Shown here: positions 11,675 to 22,379 of the stretch, piece after piece | Layout: each line of letters starts with the position of its first letter | Position numbering within the stretch: the stretch's first letter is position 1 | Assembly (NCBI RefSeq): GCF_040939455.1 | Contig: NC_134129.1 | Coordinates: forward strand, 20,224,001-20,288,000 | Length of the DNA stretch: 64,000 nucleotides | Direction of reading: 5' to 3' | Source of the DNA: Microcebus murinus | Lineage: Eukaryota > Chordata > Mammalia > Primates > Cheirogaleidae | Position numbers and translations under genes: made by a program | Notes under the pieces: model-generated | Told to the model about the DNA's origin: nothing | Databases searched by the model: none | The model's input: only the letters and a program-made list of their open reading frames with translations

Positions 11675-13058
11675 CAGCTAGAGCCCAGTCAGACCTTCTG
11701 TACTGCCCCAAGATTCCTAATGGCTCACCAACCCTGATCTCCTACTACCCAATGGAAGCCAATGAAGAGGAGCAAAAAATGTGCATTATTGATGCTGTTC
11801 CTTTTAAAAAAAAATATTGCTACTCCTAATAATGAACTGTTGAGTAACATTAAAATTTAGAAATTCTTGCATGTTTAGTACTTTTGGATTTAGTCATAGC
11901 CACTGAAGGTCTGGCACAGGAAGATCACCCCTTATAATTGAGACTGTTTTGGACACTGTTGTCCGAGCCAGTAATAATGCAAAACATCTAAGACAGCCTG
12001 GGTCCTGGCAGACAACAGTGGGTCAAACCATCAAAGGAACAAAGCAAACAAGCACAAACAAACCATAGCAATAAAACAAAACACCACAAAAAGCAAAAAT
12101 CTGCAGATATGCAAACTATTTGTACATTTTACCATGTTATCTCCAAGGTCTCCCTAGAAGAACCCTACAGCTACAAAAACGTGGAAGGTTAAATAAGGGA
12201 AGAGACTGCACGTTTAGTTTGCACAGCCAAAGACTAAAGTACTGTTCAACCATGGCCACCCGAGTGTAAGTGAATGCTCGCATACAAGTCCCAAATTTTC
12301 CTGATTAAAAATATTTTGTGGTACTTGCGGAAAGAGGAATTGGTAGAATTTAAGTATTCCGGTCCAGTGGTTTCTTAATTGACAAAAACTACTGAAAAAC
12401 TTCAGTCTAATTCCCTGCCATTTTACAGCTGGAATTTTATAATAAAGGGAGAGAGTAGGGGGGAAACAATACATTTTTTGTTTAAGAGGGAAAGGGTGAT
12501 GTGCATGCCAGAGTTCCCAAGTATCGTGATTTCCTAAATGAAACTTTTATCCGGCTTGAGAAATGGTTACAGTTGCCGGCTATGGAATAGATGTGGAGAC
12601 CTTTCTCTCCCTTTGAGCTTCTGGCAAGTTAACAGTTCTGCTGTCATTGCTATACCTACGGTAGTGCCCCATAGTGGCAAAAGCCTGCAATAGACCTGCG
12701 ATTATTGCAGTACACACTGGAGATGAAATGGAACCACTTCACATTATTTTGAGGACTCTCGCGCAATCATAAAATTCTTTTTTTTAGAATCACCAAGGAA
12801 ATTTAATATAAAATCCTAGGTCATTGCTGCCTCTTTTCATGCACAGGTTTTTTAAATGTGAAAGAGTTATGTCAACTAGTAGGATAGGGACTAAAATCAT
12901 TTATGGATTCTGGAATAGTAGATTCCAAATAGTAGATTTTGGAATAGTAGATTCATCATCATGTCATGAGAAAAATGTTTTGGCCAAGGCATCAGTATAA
13001 TAATGCCTGGATATTTCCATAATATAACTGAAATAATATATTAATTATCAAGTCTTTT
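11675..13058. other. Unassigned sequence with a small tandem repeat
   Basis: Mostly unique DNA. A local repetition of GGAATAGTAGATT-like units lies at about 12912-12953. No supported gene; a minus-strand frame at 12214-12474 is unrecognised. Confidence 0.35.
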
Positions 13059-13560
13059 CTTTCTTTTTTTTTTTTTTTTTTTTCTTTTTCTGGGGAGCAG
13101 GAGTTTACTGCCATGGGCACGACGACGAGGAGACGTTCTGGAGTGATAGAAATGGATCACGACGGTGAGTGTGTATTTTGGGAAAATACTGGGACAGGAT
13201 AGAAAAAACCATCCCCCAACCTGAGATGGAGCTGAGGGACCAAAAAGGTGACTCAGAGAAGTCCAGCTTGGCAAGTTAGATGCGTTTATCAGATGTCACT
13301 TCCACAGAGCGCTTGCTCCCGGGTGGCTCAAGAACTTCTCCCACAGCTTTCTTGCTAGTAAAATCTGCATCTGCCCACCCTGTGGGTTGCCTTAAATCCC
13401 TTGGTTGTGAGTGTGGCAGAGCTGTTGCATTGTACCGTTGTGTGTTCACATCCAAACGAAGCAAGCACACACAGTACGATCATCATGTGCCTGGTGGGTA
13501 TTCTCTCTGTCTGGTGAGGAACTTGCATTTTTCCCTCAGTGTGGTTATAGGACTGCATAT
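13059..13560 (-). pseudogene. Possible retroposed 3' UTR or processed pseudogene
   Basis: A T run (13064-13083) is followed by moderately GC-rich non-repetitive sequence. Read on the minus strand it ends GGCAGTAAACTCCTGCTCCC plus poly(A), with AGTAAA as a weak variant polyadenylation signal. No frame encodes a protein I recognise, and target duplications are not clear (perhaps TATCAA on both sides). It could equally be unique DNA next to a poly(T). Confidence 0.3.
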
Positions 13561-14409
13561 ATTTAAAAAAAAAATGTATCAAATTGTATGATTAAAACTG
13601 ATGAGCTTTATTACATATAAATCATACTGTAATAAGCTAATTTGTAAAAAATGTTTGGTTCTTCTGTTTTGCTGATGACCTAAGGATGTTTAATTCACCT
13701 AATCTCTGATCTTGACTCAAGAGGGTCTGATGATTTATGTTTTGCTCTGTGTATAAAGCTGTTTGTGATTAGAGTAAGCAGTCAGTCTCTCAGTAACATC
13801 TGTCATTTCCTGAATAAGCACAGTGCAAACAAACTAAGATGAAGAGCACCATCTGTGGGGAACACCATTGGGGGAGGAAGAGTGCAAGCTGGATTTGGAC
13901 ACAAATAGCTAGCTGATATTCTAGACAGTTTTCATATGCTGAGAAGTCCAATCCTAAAAAAAAAAAAAAATGCCCTTTGGCTAATAATGAAGGACCTTAG
14001 TTCTTAAAGTTTTTAAAGATAAACTCATGTTTCTTAAAAATAAATATTCATAATGTTAAAGCATTTTTATAGAGATTTGAATTTATTTCTTACTTTTAAA
14101 AAGGAGAAATAGTTGTCTTCTTTTTTTAAAAAAAAATAGCATAACATTTTAATGAATCTTTTTGCTACCAATTCAGGAAAAAAAAGAAAAAAATTTAAAA
14201 TCATAATTGGCAAATGTAATCATTCACAAGTGTATTTTGTCCTTCTGAGGTTACAGTTATTTTTCTCTCCTCAGATTTAAGCAGTTTAGGAAGAAAAGGC
14301 AATAAAATAACGTTCTCACTTAGCCATATATTAAGACATAGGTGATTTTCCCAGTTAATGTAACACATATATCACCCGGGAGTCTGCAAAACACATCTTT
14401 CTTCCTCAG
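13561..14409. other. Unassigned AT-rich sequence
   Basis: Unique DNA with short A runs (13955-13970). The last 20 bases form a good polypyrimidine tract and AG (CATCTTTCTTCCTCAG, ending 14409) preceding the collagen-like segment. Confidence 0.4.
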
Positions 14410-14517
14410 GTGATCAAGGGGTACCCTGGCTGAAGGGACATCCAGGAAAAATGGGAGATATTAGGTGAAGAGGATTTGTAGGGCATTCAGGGACACCTGG
14501 TCCTCCTGGAATAAAAG
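14410..14517 (+). pseudogene. Decayed collagen triple-helix exon
   Basis: In the frame starting GGT at 14409, glycine occurs at nearly every third residue (GDQGVP, then KGHPGKMGD, later GHSGTPGPPGIK). The unit is bounded by a strong acceptor (polypyrimidine plus AG at 14408-14409) and by G|ATAAAT at 14517, which looks like a mutated GT donor. The span of 108 bp equals a typical collagen exon size. Decay is visible: a Gly-to-Trp and a Gly-to-Arg change, and an in-frame TGA at about 14464-14468. Starting inside a split Gly codon is more like type IV and related collagens than fibrillar ones. The parent gene is not identified and I found no neighbouring exon. Confidence 0.55.
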
Positions 14518-14639
14518 ATAAATCAAAGGGAAGCCCCCAGCTAATCAGAAAGATCCAGCCCTACACTGAGGAAAACTTATAGCAACTTTCCTGTCCCTGA
14601 GTGTCATTGCTCCTGGTCACATCACTCCCACAGATGATG

Positions 14640-14716
14640 CTATTAGCACCTTCCTCCTTCCCCTCCCCTCTCCTCCTCTCCCCTCTCCTCCCCCACCTCT
14701 CCTCTTCCCTTCCTTT
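14640..14716. repeat. Polypyrimidine CCT/CTTCC tract
   Basis: Nearly pure C/T run immediately upstream of the LTR. A similar tract resumes at about 15123-15190 after it, so the LTR appears to have landed in a polypyrimidine region. Confidence 0.85.
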
Positions 14717-15090
14717 TGATAGGGAAAAAGCCCACCCCGGAGCCCCATGGCGGAACTGATCTGCTGATGGGATGTTCTTTGAATCCCACCACTGATTGGA
14801 TATGTAAAGCTTGTTGCTGATTGGATGTAAAGCTTATTGTTGATTGGATATGTAAAGCTTGTTGCTGATTGGATACTCTTTGAATCCCACCACTGATTGG
14901 ATAGTTCCTCATGCTCATAGTTGATTGGTTGTGTGTAACCCCAAGAAGTGTATAAAAATGGAGGAGAACAAGGAAGCAGTGCTCAGAACTTGGTGGCGTG
15001 CCCCTCTGAGCCCACCAGCAGAATAAAGGCTGATTCTCCAACCCTCTGTGTGCCGCTCGGTTCTTTCCTTGGTCAGTCACTGTTAACATT
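14717..15090 (+). mobile_element. Solo ERV LTR with CCAAT array
   Basis: Begins TGATAGGG and ends near GTTAACA. The U3 carries six GATTGG motifs (reverse CCAAT boxes) between 14790 and 14932, partly as duplicated units (ATTGGATATGTAAAGCTTG). A TATAAAA lies at 14951-14957 and AATAAA at 15024-15029, followed by a U5 rich in CT. This arrangement is that of a gammaretrovirus-like (class I) LTR. No gag/pol/env sequence adjoins it. Exact ends and target duplication are not resolved. Confidence 0.75.
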
Positions 15091-15191
15091 TGCTGTTACA
15101 CTTGCTGTGCACTTGCCAGAACACTTTCTCTTCCCTTCAAGTCCCTTCTCCTCCTTTTCCTTTTCTCCACTCCCCTTCTCTTCCTTTCTAT

Positions 15192-16735
15192 TGCATATAT
15201 TTAAGGTGTACAGTTTGATGATGTCATATGTGCATTCACTGTGAAATAATCACCATAATCAAACTAATGAACATATGCATCACCTCCTATAGTTAACTTG
15301 TATGTGTGAGTGTATGGTAATGACACTCAGAATCTACCTCTCCAGACAGTTTCAAGTATACAGTGCAGCATTGTAACCTGTGGTCACCATGCTATGCATT
15401 AGAAATTTCCAGAACATATTTATCTTTGTAGTCTTTGACCACTCCCTCTCAGCCTCTGGTAACTACTTTTTCATGCTCTACTTCTGTGCATTTGACTATT
15501 TTGGATTCTACATGTAAGTGAGATCCCAGAATGACAGAATTTCTCATTTTGTGTCTGGCTTAATCAAGCTTGGCATAATGTCCTTCAAGTCCATTCATGT
15601 TGTTGTAAACCACAGCATTTCCTTCTTTTTTTATTTTAGGTCTGAAAGATATTTTGTTGTATATACATACCAAATTTTCTGTATACATTCATGCATCAAT
15701 AAACATTCAGGTTTTGTCCATATCTTGGCTATTGTGAATAATGCTGCAGTGAACATGGGAATGCAGGTCTCTCCTGGAGATTCTGATTTCAATTCTTTTG
15801 GTTAAATACCAAGAAGTGTTTTTGCTGGTTCATATGGTAAATTCCATTTTTAGTTCTTGTAGGAACAACCATACTGTTTTCAATGATGGCTGTACTAATT
15901 TACATTCCCACCAACAGTGTACCGGGATTCCCTTTCCATCACATCCTTGACAAAATATTGATTATTTTTCTTTTAGTAATAACCATTCTAAGAGGTGTGA
16001 GGTGATATTTCAATGTGGTTTTTATTTGCATTTCCCTGATGATTAGTGATATTAAGCACCATTTCATATATCTATTTGGCATTTGTATGTCTTCTTTGGA
16101 AAAACATCTATTCAGGATGTTTGCCCATTTTTTAATTGGGTTATTTTTCCTGCTATAGTGTTATATTAGTTCCTTACATATTTCAGATATTAAATATTAT
16201 CAAATATAAGGTTTGCAAATATTTTCTCCCATTCAGCAGGCCACCTTTTCATTTTGTTGATTGTTTTCTTTGCTATATAGAAACATTTCAGTTTGAGGTA
16301 GTCTCACTTGGTTATTTTTGCTTTAGTTGTGATTTCCAAAAAATCATTGCCGAGGCCAATGTCCAAGAGTTTTTCTTCCCCTACATTTTATTTCAACGAG
16401 ATTGACAGATTCAAGTCTTACATTTAGGTCTATAATCCGCTTTTAGTTGATTTTCTTGTATGAAAGTGTGAGATAAGGCTCTGATTTCATTCATTTGCAT
16501 GTGGATATCTAGTTTTCCCAACACCATTTATTAAAGAAACTGCCCTTTTCTCATTTGTATTCATGATGCTCTTGTTGAAGATCAGTTAACCATATAGAAG
16601 TCATTTTTTTTTTTTTATTATTGGGTGGGGGGGTCTCTCCAACCTATTCCATTGGTCTCTGCATATGCTTTTCTGTCAGTAGCATTCCATTTTGATTATT
16701 ATACCTTTGTGATTTAATTTGAAATCAGGAAACAT
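15192..16735 (-). mobile_element. Old L1 (L1M-type) 3' half, antisense
   Basis: The minus strand reads ORF2 and 3' UTR. On the plus strand the familiar reverse L1 phrases appear in order: ATTGTGAATAATGCTGCAGT (about 15734), the TTGCATTTCCCTGATGATTA block (about 16027) and CCCAACACCATTTATT (about 16516). Diverged, with many stops and indels. It resumes at about 17590 after an inserted element. Confidence 0.9.
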
Positions 16736-17589
16736 GCCGGGAGTTAGCTACTCTCCCAGCACAACGGGTCCCAAGGCAGGATCATTGCAAGAGACTTGGA
16801 AATAATAGAAATAGAGAAATAATAAGAGATTGGAAAATAACTGAGACAGAGACAACGTGCAGTTTAGAGTGATGGGGAAGTCAGGGGTTCTCCAGCATTC
16901 TCATGAGTTGTGATGCCCCAAGTGAAATCCCACATCAGTAAAGTATATATTTATTGTTACAACAATAACATATCTAGTATATATTTACTGTTACAACAAT
17001 AAAGTATATATTTATTGTTACAGTAAATAGTTGTCCTTGATGAAAGAATTATAAGTACAGTTCATTCTTTGAGGTTTCCAGGGGAACCTTACCTAATTCT
17101 GTCCACAAGAATAGATAGTCACACATTTTTTTCTAAGATAGGCATGTTAAGCCCTAAGTTAGAAACAGACCTAGCTGAGCATACAAATGAAAGATAAAAA
17201 TGTGTAAAAAGAGAACTCTGAGTCTGTGTACTACCCTAACCTACTTCTTCTAAACACAGAGACATGCAGTCAGCAGTGAAGCAGGAGTAGCCTTGAAGTC
17301 TAGGATAGCTCCAGCTGCACGTTATCTGTTGGGCAGGCATTTCAATCAGCTTCTCCACCAAGGACCCAAACCGAGCTTCTGCCTTGCAAAAAAGCTCAAG
17401 GTGATGATGGGCAACAAACAAGAAACATTGCTTTGCAAATGTCCTCTGATAATGCCTGTCTTTGTTGGAAGCATCTTCTATTCTGTGAACTAATATGTCC
17501 ACAGGTGCCTTCAAGGCAAAGCCCTGCAAAACTCCTGAAACATTTCACATCTCTCGGCCTAATTTCCCAACAGAATTGTGGTTAACTCC
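16736..17589. mobile_element. LTR-like insertion splitting the L1
   Basis: About 850 bp of non-L1 sequence interrupts the antisense L1, which continues across it (GAAATCAGGAAACATG before, CTCCAGCTATGTTCTTC after). The insert begins TGCC and contains three copies of an ATATATTTATTGTTACA-type unit at about 16945-17028, where TTTATT could be a reverse polyadenylation signal. This fits an antisense solo LTR, but the ends and the family are unproven. Confidence 0.4.
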
Positions 17590-17695
17590 AGCTATGTTCT
17601 TCTTTCTCAAGATTGCTTTGTTTATTCAGGGTCTTTTATTGATCCATTTGAATTTTAGGATTGTTTACTTCGGTGAAAAAATTCCATTGGAAAAA
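17590..17695 (-). mobile_element. Continuation of the split old L1
   Basis: GCTATGTTCTTCTTTCTCAA, GATTGCTTTG and GAATTTTAGGATTG are the next part of antisense L1 ORF2, collinear with the portion ending near 16735. Confidence 0.75.
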
Positions 17696-17699
17696 GAAA

Positions 17700-18262
17700 G
17701 GAAAAGGAACTGAAAAGGAGTTAGAAAACAATTAACAAACTGGCAATAGTATGTCCTTACCTATCAATTATCTAGAACAAAAAAAAAATCAATAATGAAA
17801 CAGAAGGCTTGGGCAGCACTATTGAACAAATGAGCCTAATAGACATATGCAGAACATTCTGTTCAACAGCAAGAGAAAATGCAAAACAAGTCTTTAAAAA
17901 TTTAAAGATATTTTAATCATATTAAGTATCTTTTCCCCACCTACATAGCATGAAACTAGAAATTAATAACAGTGGAATTTTGAAAAATTCACAAATATTG
18001 GAAATTAAATAACACACTCTTGAAAAACTAATGTGTCAAAGAAGAAACTGAAAAATATTTTGAGACAAATGAAAATGGGAACAATATACCAAAACTTATA
18101 GGATTTAGCAAAAGTAGCTCTAAGAGTAAAGTTTTCTAGTTATCAATGCTTACATTGGGAAAAAAGAAAGATCTCAAATAATCAACTTAGCTTTACAATT
18201 CCATGAACTAGAAGAAGAAGAATAAACTAAGTCCAAATGTAAAAGAGGAAGGAAATAATATG
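17700..18262 (+). mobile_element. Old L1 ORF2 segment, sense orientation
   Basis: The plus strand reads L1 ORF2 (AACAAACTGGCAATAGTA; ATGAAACTAGAAATTAATAA; CAAATATTGGAAATTAAATA; AAAGATCTCAAATAATCAAC). It abuts the antisense L1 head to head and represents a more 5' part of ORF2, so both may be one 5'-inverted (twin-primed) L1. Confidence 0.85.
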
Positions 18263-18344
18263 TATCTTCTTTTCATAAATATGTATTTAGGTCCTTTTGC
18301 CTACTTTCTTTTATGGTAGCTAAATATACTTATTAAGTCTAAAA

Positions 18345-19078
18345 TTTTTTTTATTTCGGCATATTATGGGGGTACAGATTTTAAGATTTCAATAAATGCC
18401 CATTCCCCCCCCCCATGTGTCCACTTAGGTGCTACTCAGTTAATACCAGTTTGCTGGAGAATATATCTGGTGCTTGTTTTTCCATTCTTGGGATACTTCA
18501 CTTAGTAGTATGGGTTCCAGCTCTAACCAGGAAAATATAAGATGTGCTATATCACCGTTGTTTCTTAGAGCTGAATAGGACTCCATGGCATACATATACC
18601 ACATTTTATTAATCCATTCTTGGATGGATGGGCACTTGGGCTGTTTCCACAGCCTTGCAATTATGAATTGTGCTGCTATAAACATTCGAGTGCAGGTGTC
18701 TTTTTTGTAGAGTGTCATTGGATCACTTTTTAATGGGATTATTTGTTTTGGCTTATGTAGCTGACTTCTTTGAGTCCCTTGGATATTCCGTATGTTAATA
18801 CTCTGTCAGATGAATAGTTTGCAAATATTTCCTCTCATTTTGCAGATTGTCCATTCACTCTGTTGATTGTTTCTTTTTGCTATGGAGGAGATTTTAAGTT
18901 TAAGTAAGGCCCATATGCCCATTTTTTTTTTATTGTTGTTGCTGTTGCCTGTGCTTTTAAGATCTGAGTTGTAAATTCTTGGCCTAGACCAATCTCTAGA
19001 AGAATTTTTCTTAAGTTTTCTTCTAGCACTTTTACAAACTGGGGGGTCTTACATTTAAGTCTTTAATCTATATTGACA
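18345..19078 (-). mobile_element. Strepsirrhine-type L1, antisense
   Basis: The 3' tail (reverse of CATAATATGCCGAAATAAAA) is at 18345-18372. The ORF2 C-terminus is readable on the minus strand at 18440-18718 (SIQEWINKMWYMYAMESYSA) and further ORF2 sequence extends to about 19078. Part of the 3' UTR appears deleted near 18392-18412, where a C run occurs. Confidence 0.85.
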
Positions 19079-19089
19079 CCTGTACAGAA

Positions 19090-19530
19090 GACATCTATAA
19101 AGATCCATGAAGGCAAATATCCCCAGTAGGCAGGTCTTGTAGTAGGTGATTGACAGATTGGGAGAGAAATATTTTCAATAAATGCAACAGACAATGGAAT
19201 AGTAATTAACATATGCAAGCTCCTATAAATCAACAACAACAAAAGACAAGAAAAAATAGTGTGAAAAGAGAAATATTTTATTAAAAAAGTGTCGATTTGT
19301 CAAGGGAGAAACACAAATTACCTGCCTTATTAGTAAGAGAAAACAAAACTAAAATAACTAGATAAGACTCCTTACCCATCAGATTGGAAAAAAAAGATTA
19401 GAAAAAAGGCTGATTATATAAATTATTGGTGAGAATGTGGGGAAATACGAATCTTCATGAACTGCTAGCAGGAGTATGATAGACTGAAGCCATTATATAA
19501 TGGAACCTAGCAGTACTTAGTGAAATAAAG
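19090..19530 (+). mobile_element. Old L1 ORF2 end, sense, left part
   Basis: CCCATCAGATTGGAAAAAAA, TTGGTGAGAATGTGGGGAAA, CTGCTAGCAGGAGTATGATA and CCTAGCAGTACTTAGTG follow the ORF2 3' region of an old L1. The element is interrupted by the TA-flanked transposon at 19533. Confidence 0.75.
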
Positions 19531-19532
19531 TA

Positions 19533-20368
19533 CTGTGTTTCCCCAAAAATAAGACAGAGTCTTCTATTTATTTTTCCTCAAGAAGACACCCTGGGGCTTA
19601 TTTTCAGGGGATGTGTTATTTTTTTTTTTTAAGTACGGTACAACCATCTCCATTGATTCAAATAGAGTGAAGTTGTCTTCTTCTGGAACATCATCCTCAC
19701 TCTCCAAACCCCAAATTCCATCCTGAATGTCTTGCGACTCTGTTTCCTTTAGAACCACTGGCCCCGATCTCTCATGTTGAGCAACAGAGCTCCCATAAAT
19801 GAGGAGGGCTGGCTTATTTATCAGAGACCCAGTGAGCACTGGGTCCAATCTGCACAGTGGAGCAGAAATGATCTCCCTGGGCTCAGTAGGAGACTGCTTG
19901 CTGAAGCTTTTCCCCTGTCCCCTGGTGTTTGTGGGGGGGTGAGAGATGCCCACAGTGCTGAGTAAAATGGCAGCCACAGCTTTCCTTCTTCCCCTTGGGG
20001 ACACACAGTACCTAAAGCAGAGTGTCCGGCTGGCTCCTCACTTCATTGAGGAGACTTTCCCCTCAAAGCCTCAGCTTGCAGCACGCACAGGGTGGCCGGG
20101 ACATGACAGGGGGAACCAACCTTGTTGGTGGGGCTGCCCGCACCTTTCTGGTCACTTCTGGGATGGTAGCTGTCATGATGGGGCAGATGAGAAGGGCTGC
20201 TCGTGTTCTTTCCCGCTCCGCAACGACACGCATGGGTTGTGCAGATGCGCTGTGCAGCCACGCCCATCACTAGGTCTTATTTTCGGGGTAGGGCTTCTAT
20301 TGTGCAAATGCTTAGAAATCCTGCTGGGGCTTGTTTTATGGGTAGGGCTTATTTTCGGGGAAACATGG
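19533..20368 (-). mobile_element. TA-flanked mariner-like element, copy 2 (836 bp, longest)
   Basis: The ends are CTGTGTTTCCCC and GGGGAAACATGG, with TA at 19531-19532 and 20369-20370. The coding remnant lies on the minus strand: an open frame of 146 codons (19564-20004) includes ESQDIQDGIWGLESEDDVP. It holds about 390 bp of GC-richer internal sequence (about 19775-20180) that is absent from the 410-570-bp copies and partly present in copy 4, so it is closest to a longer ancestor. No DDE transposase motif is visible. Inserted in an old L1. Confidence 0.85.
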
Positions 20369-20370
20369 TA

Positions 20371-20610
20371 TATGTAAATTGTGTCATCTACCCACCACAC
20401 TCCTGAGTATAGGTACCTAGACGACATTTTGCGCAGGTCTATGAGGGAGCTCAAATGAGGCTATTCATTATCATGATTTTGCAGTAATTGAAATCAGAAG
20501 ACACCTAGGCATCTATCAACAGGCAGTGGGGTAGCAAAATTTAGTAGATGTACAACATTGAGTAGAATGCAAAGAAAACCATTCGAAACAATCAAATATG
20601 AAGTAAGACT
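20371..20610 (+). mobile_element. Old L1 ORF2 end, sense, right part
   Basis: Continues after the transposon with CACACTCCTGAGTATAGGTA and ACACCTAGGCATCTATCAAC, matching the ORF2/3' region of old L1s in the same orientation as 19090-19530. Confidence 0.6.
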
Positions 20611-21414
20611 GATTAAACAATTTCTCTTCTTTATTATTGTTTCCTCAAAATCGTTTAGCCCTTAAAAATTGTTTTATGACATAAAGGACAAGTATACCAG
20701 TTTTAAAAAATCGTACACTTGTTCTCTTTCAGTGGGGCAAATGCCCTTCAATATTCTGACATTTGATATACAGATGCATCACAATGGAAATTTGCAAAGG
20801 TGCAATATATAGTATTCTATGACATTTACTTTTTGATTGAATCTAAAAGTTATATTTCATAAGTGGTCATCTCATCTTGATAGCTTAACCTGCTGGACCA
20901 GAAGACAAACTTAGAAACAACACATATTCTTTCATTGTATTAATAGCACCAAGTTTTTAAAAGTCGATCTGGATGTTTCGATAATTTACCTGAACTACAA
21001 AACATTTAAGTGGCTTTTCTCAAAGGCATTTGTGTTAACCACTGGACCAAAATCCCCAAGTCAAGTATTCCTGGAACCGTGTAGGCTTAACAATCATGAG
21101 GCCATGTGTAACTGTGAAATTTATGTACACAGTGTGGCCAATTTCACACTTGCACAGCTCCATTGTAAAGAAGCACTTTGTACACATTCTCCTAACAGTT
21201 CTTCTTTCTGTCACACTTGTCAAAAAGAAGCTATTCAACATATAGAGTAGTGTGCGTGGTTTATGCCATCATAGCTCTGGTATGGCAGAAGACTGAGAAA
21301 AAAATCATGAAGTAGGAAATAATCTCTTCTTTCAAGCTTTCTCTGCCTATAACACCATCCCATCCACTTGCCCTTGTATCCTCTTTCCTGGACTCTTTGA
21401 CCCATCTCTCTTCT
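20611..21414. other. Unassigned sequence
   Basis: Unique DNA. Opposed short open frames at 21032-21250 are not recognisable proteins. Confidence 0.35.
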
Positions 21415-21461
21415 GATTTTGTTTGTTTGTTTGTTTGTTTGTTTGTTTGTTTGTTTGTTTC
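21415..21461. repeat. (GTTT)n microsatellite
   Basis: About eleven GTTT units in near-perfect register. Confidence 0.95.
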
Positions 21462-22236
21462 ACTTTAGCCCCGAATAGGCAGTGGGAAAAGCTAGAGTGG
21501 AAGAGTTTCCACTTAGGTTTGGGGCCCTAATGGTCCACTGGGCATAAATTTCAGACAGGTATTCAGAAATATAAGGACACAGTGTCAGATAGATACAAGA
21601 TATATAAAGTCTAGGATATATGTTGTTGCTCTTGGATTTACTTTATTATTGAATGTGCAAAATCTTTTGTATAAAGCTTGACAACGCCATTAGAATTGCT
21701 AAAGTGCTTAATATTAGTTACAAGAGATAAGTCAGAAAGTCTGGAATAATGTTAGAGACTAGCCATATGGGGAGGCGTGGAGTACTGAGCGAAGATTCCC
21801 TTTGTATACCAAACCAAGGGCACGATTATTTCCAAAGTGCCGATTATCTTGAATTTGTAGTTCAGGGTCAAGGGGACCAGTTATGTGGACTACTAATCAG
21901 TCACAGCCTCAAAACCAATAGCTGATAAGATGTTACAAGAAAATGACTTCCAGATGTGTTTGCATTTTAATAAGAAACGTCTTCAGTACCTTACGAAATC
22001 AATCTTTAATGTCAGAACTATCAGGAAGTGATGAAGATATTTGTGGGCAGGAAGTCTTTATCAAGGGATCCAATATGTGTGTCACTTCTTGATTTCTTTC
22101 ATCATCTAGTGTAGACAATAAACTTCTTCTCCTAAGTCTAAAGTTAGTTTTTGTCACATTTCTTAATATGAATAGGAACGGAGTACTGAAACCTTCTCTT
22201 ACGGTTATTAATTTTACCACAAACATGCAGAAAATT
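21462..22236. other. Unassigned sequence
   Basis: Unique or very old sequence; nothing recognised with confidence. Confidence 0.35.
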
Positions 22237-22249
22237 TAATACCAGCTTT

Positions 22250-22366
22250 CTTTAAAATTTTTTATTTTTTCGTATTATTGGGGTACAAATATTGTTAGGG
22301 TTACATATATTGCCCCTGCCATTCCTCCCCACGCCCTCCCTCCCCCCCCACCACCTTACCAAAACA
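22250..22366 (-). mobile_element. Severely truncated L1 tail (about 117 bp) with 13-bp TSD
   Basis: Only the last part of the strepsirrhine-type L1 3' UTR is present: reverse poly(A), a CGTATTATTGGGGTACAAAT core and a C-rich tract. TAATACCAGCTTT at 22237-22249 and 22367-22379 is a perfect target duplication. Confidence 0.93.
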
Positions 22367-22379
22367 TAATACCAGCTTT

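Noticed and set aside
14643..15089. 148-codon minus-strand frame
   Set aside because: It reads through the LTR and its duplicated units on the antisense strand; no protein similarity recognised.
19946..20377. 143-codon plus-strand frame with Cys-rich stretch
   Set aside because: It is the antisense of the mariner-like element and is not shared as an open frame by other copies.
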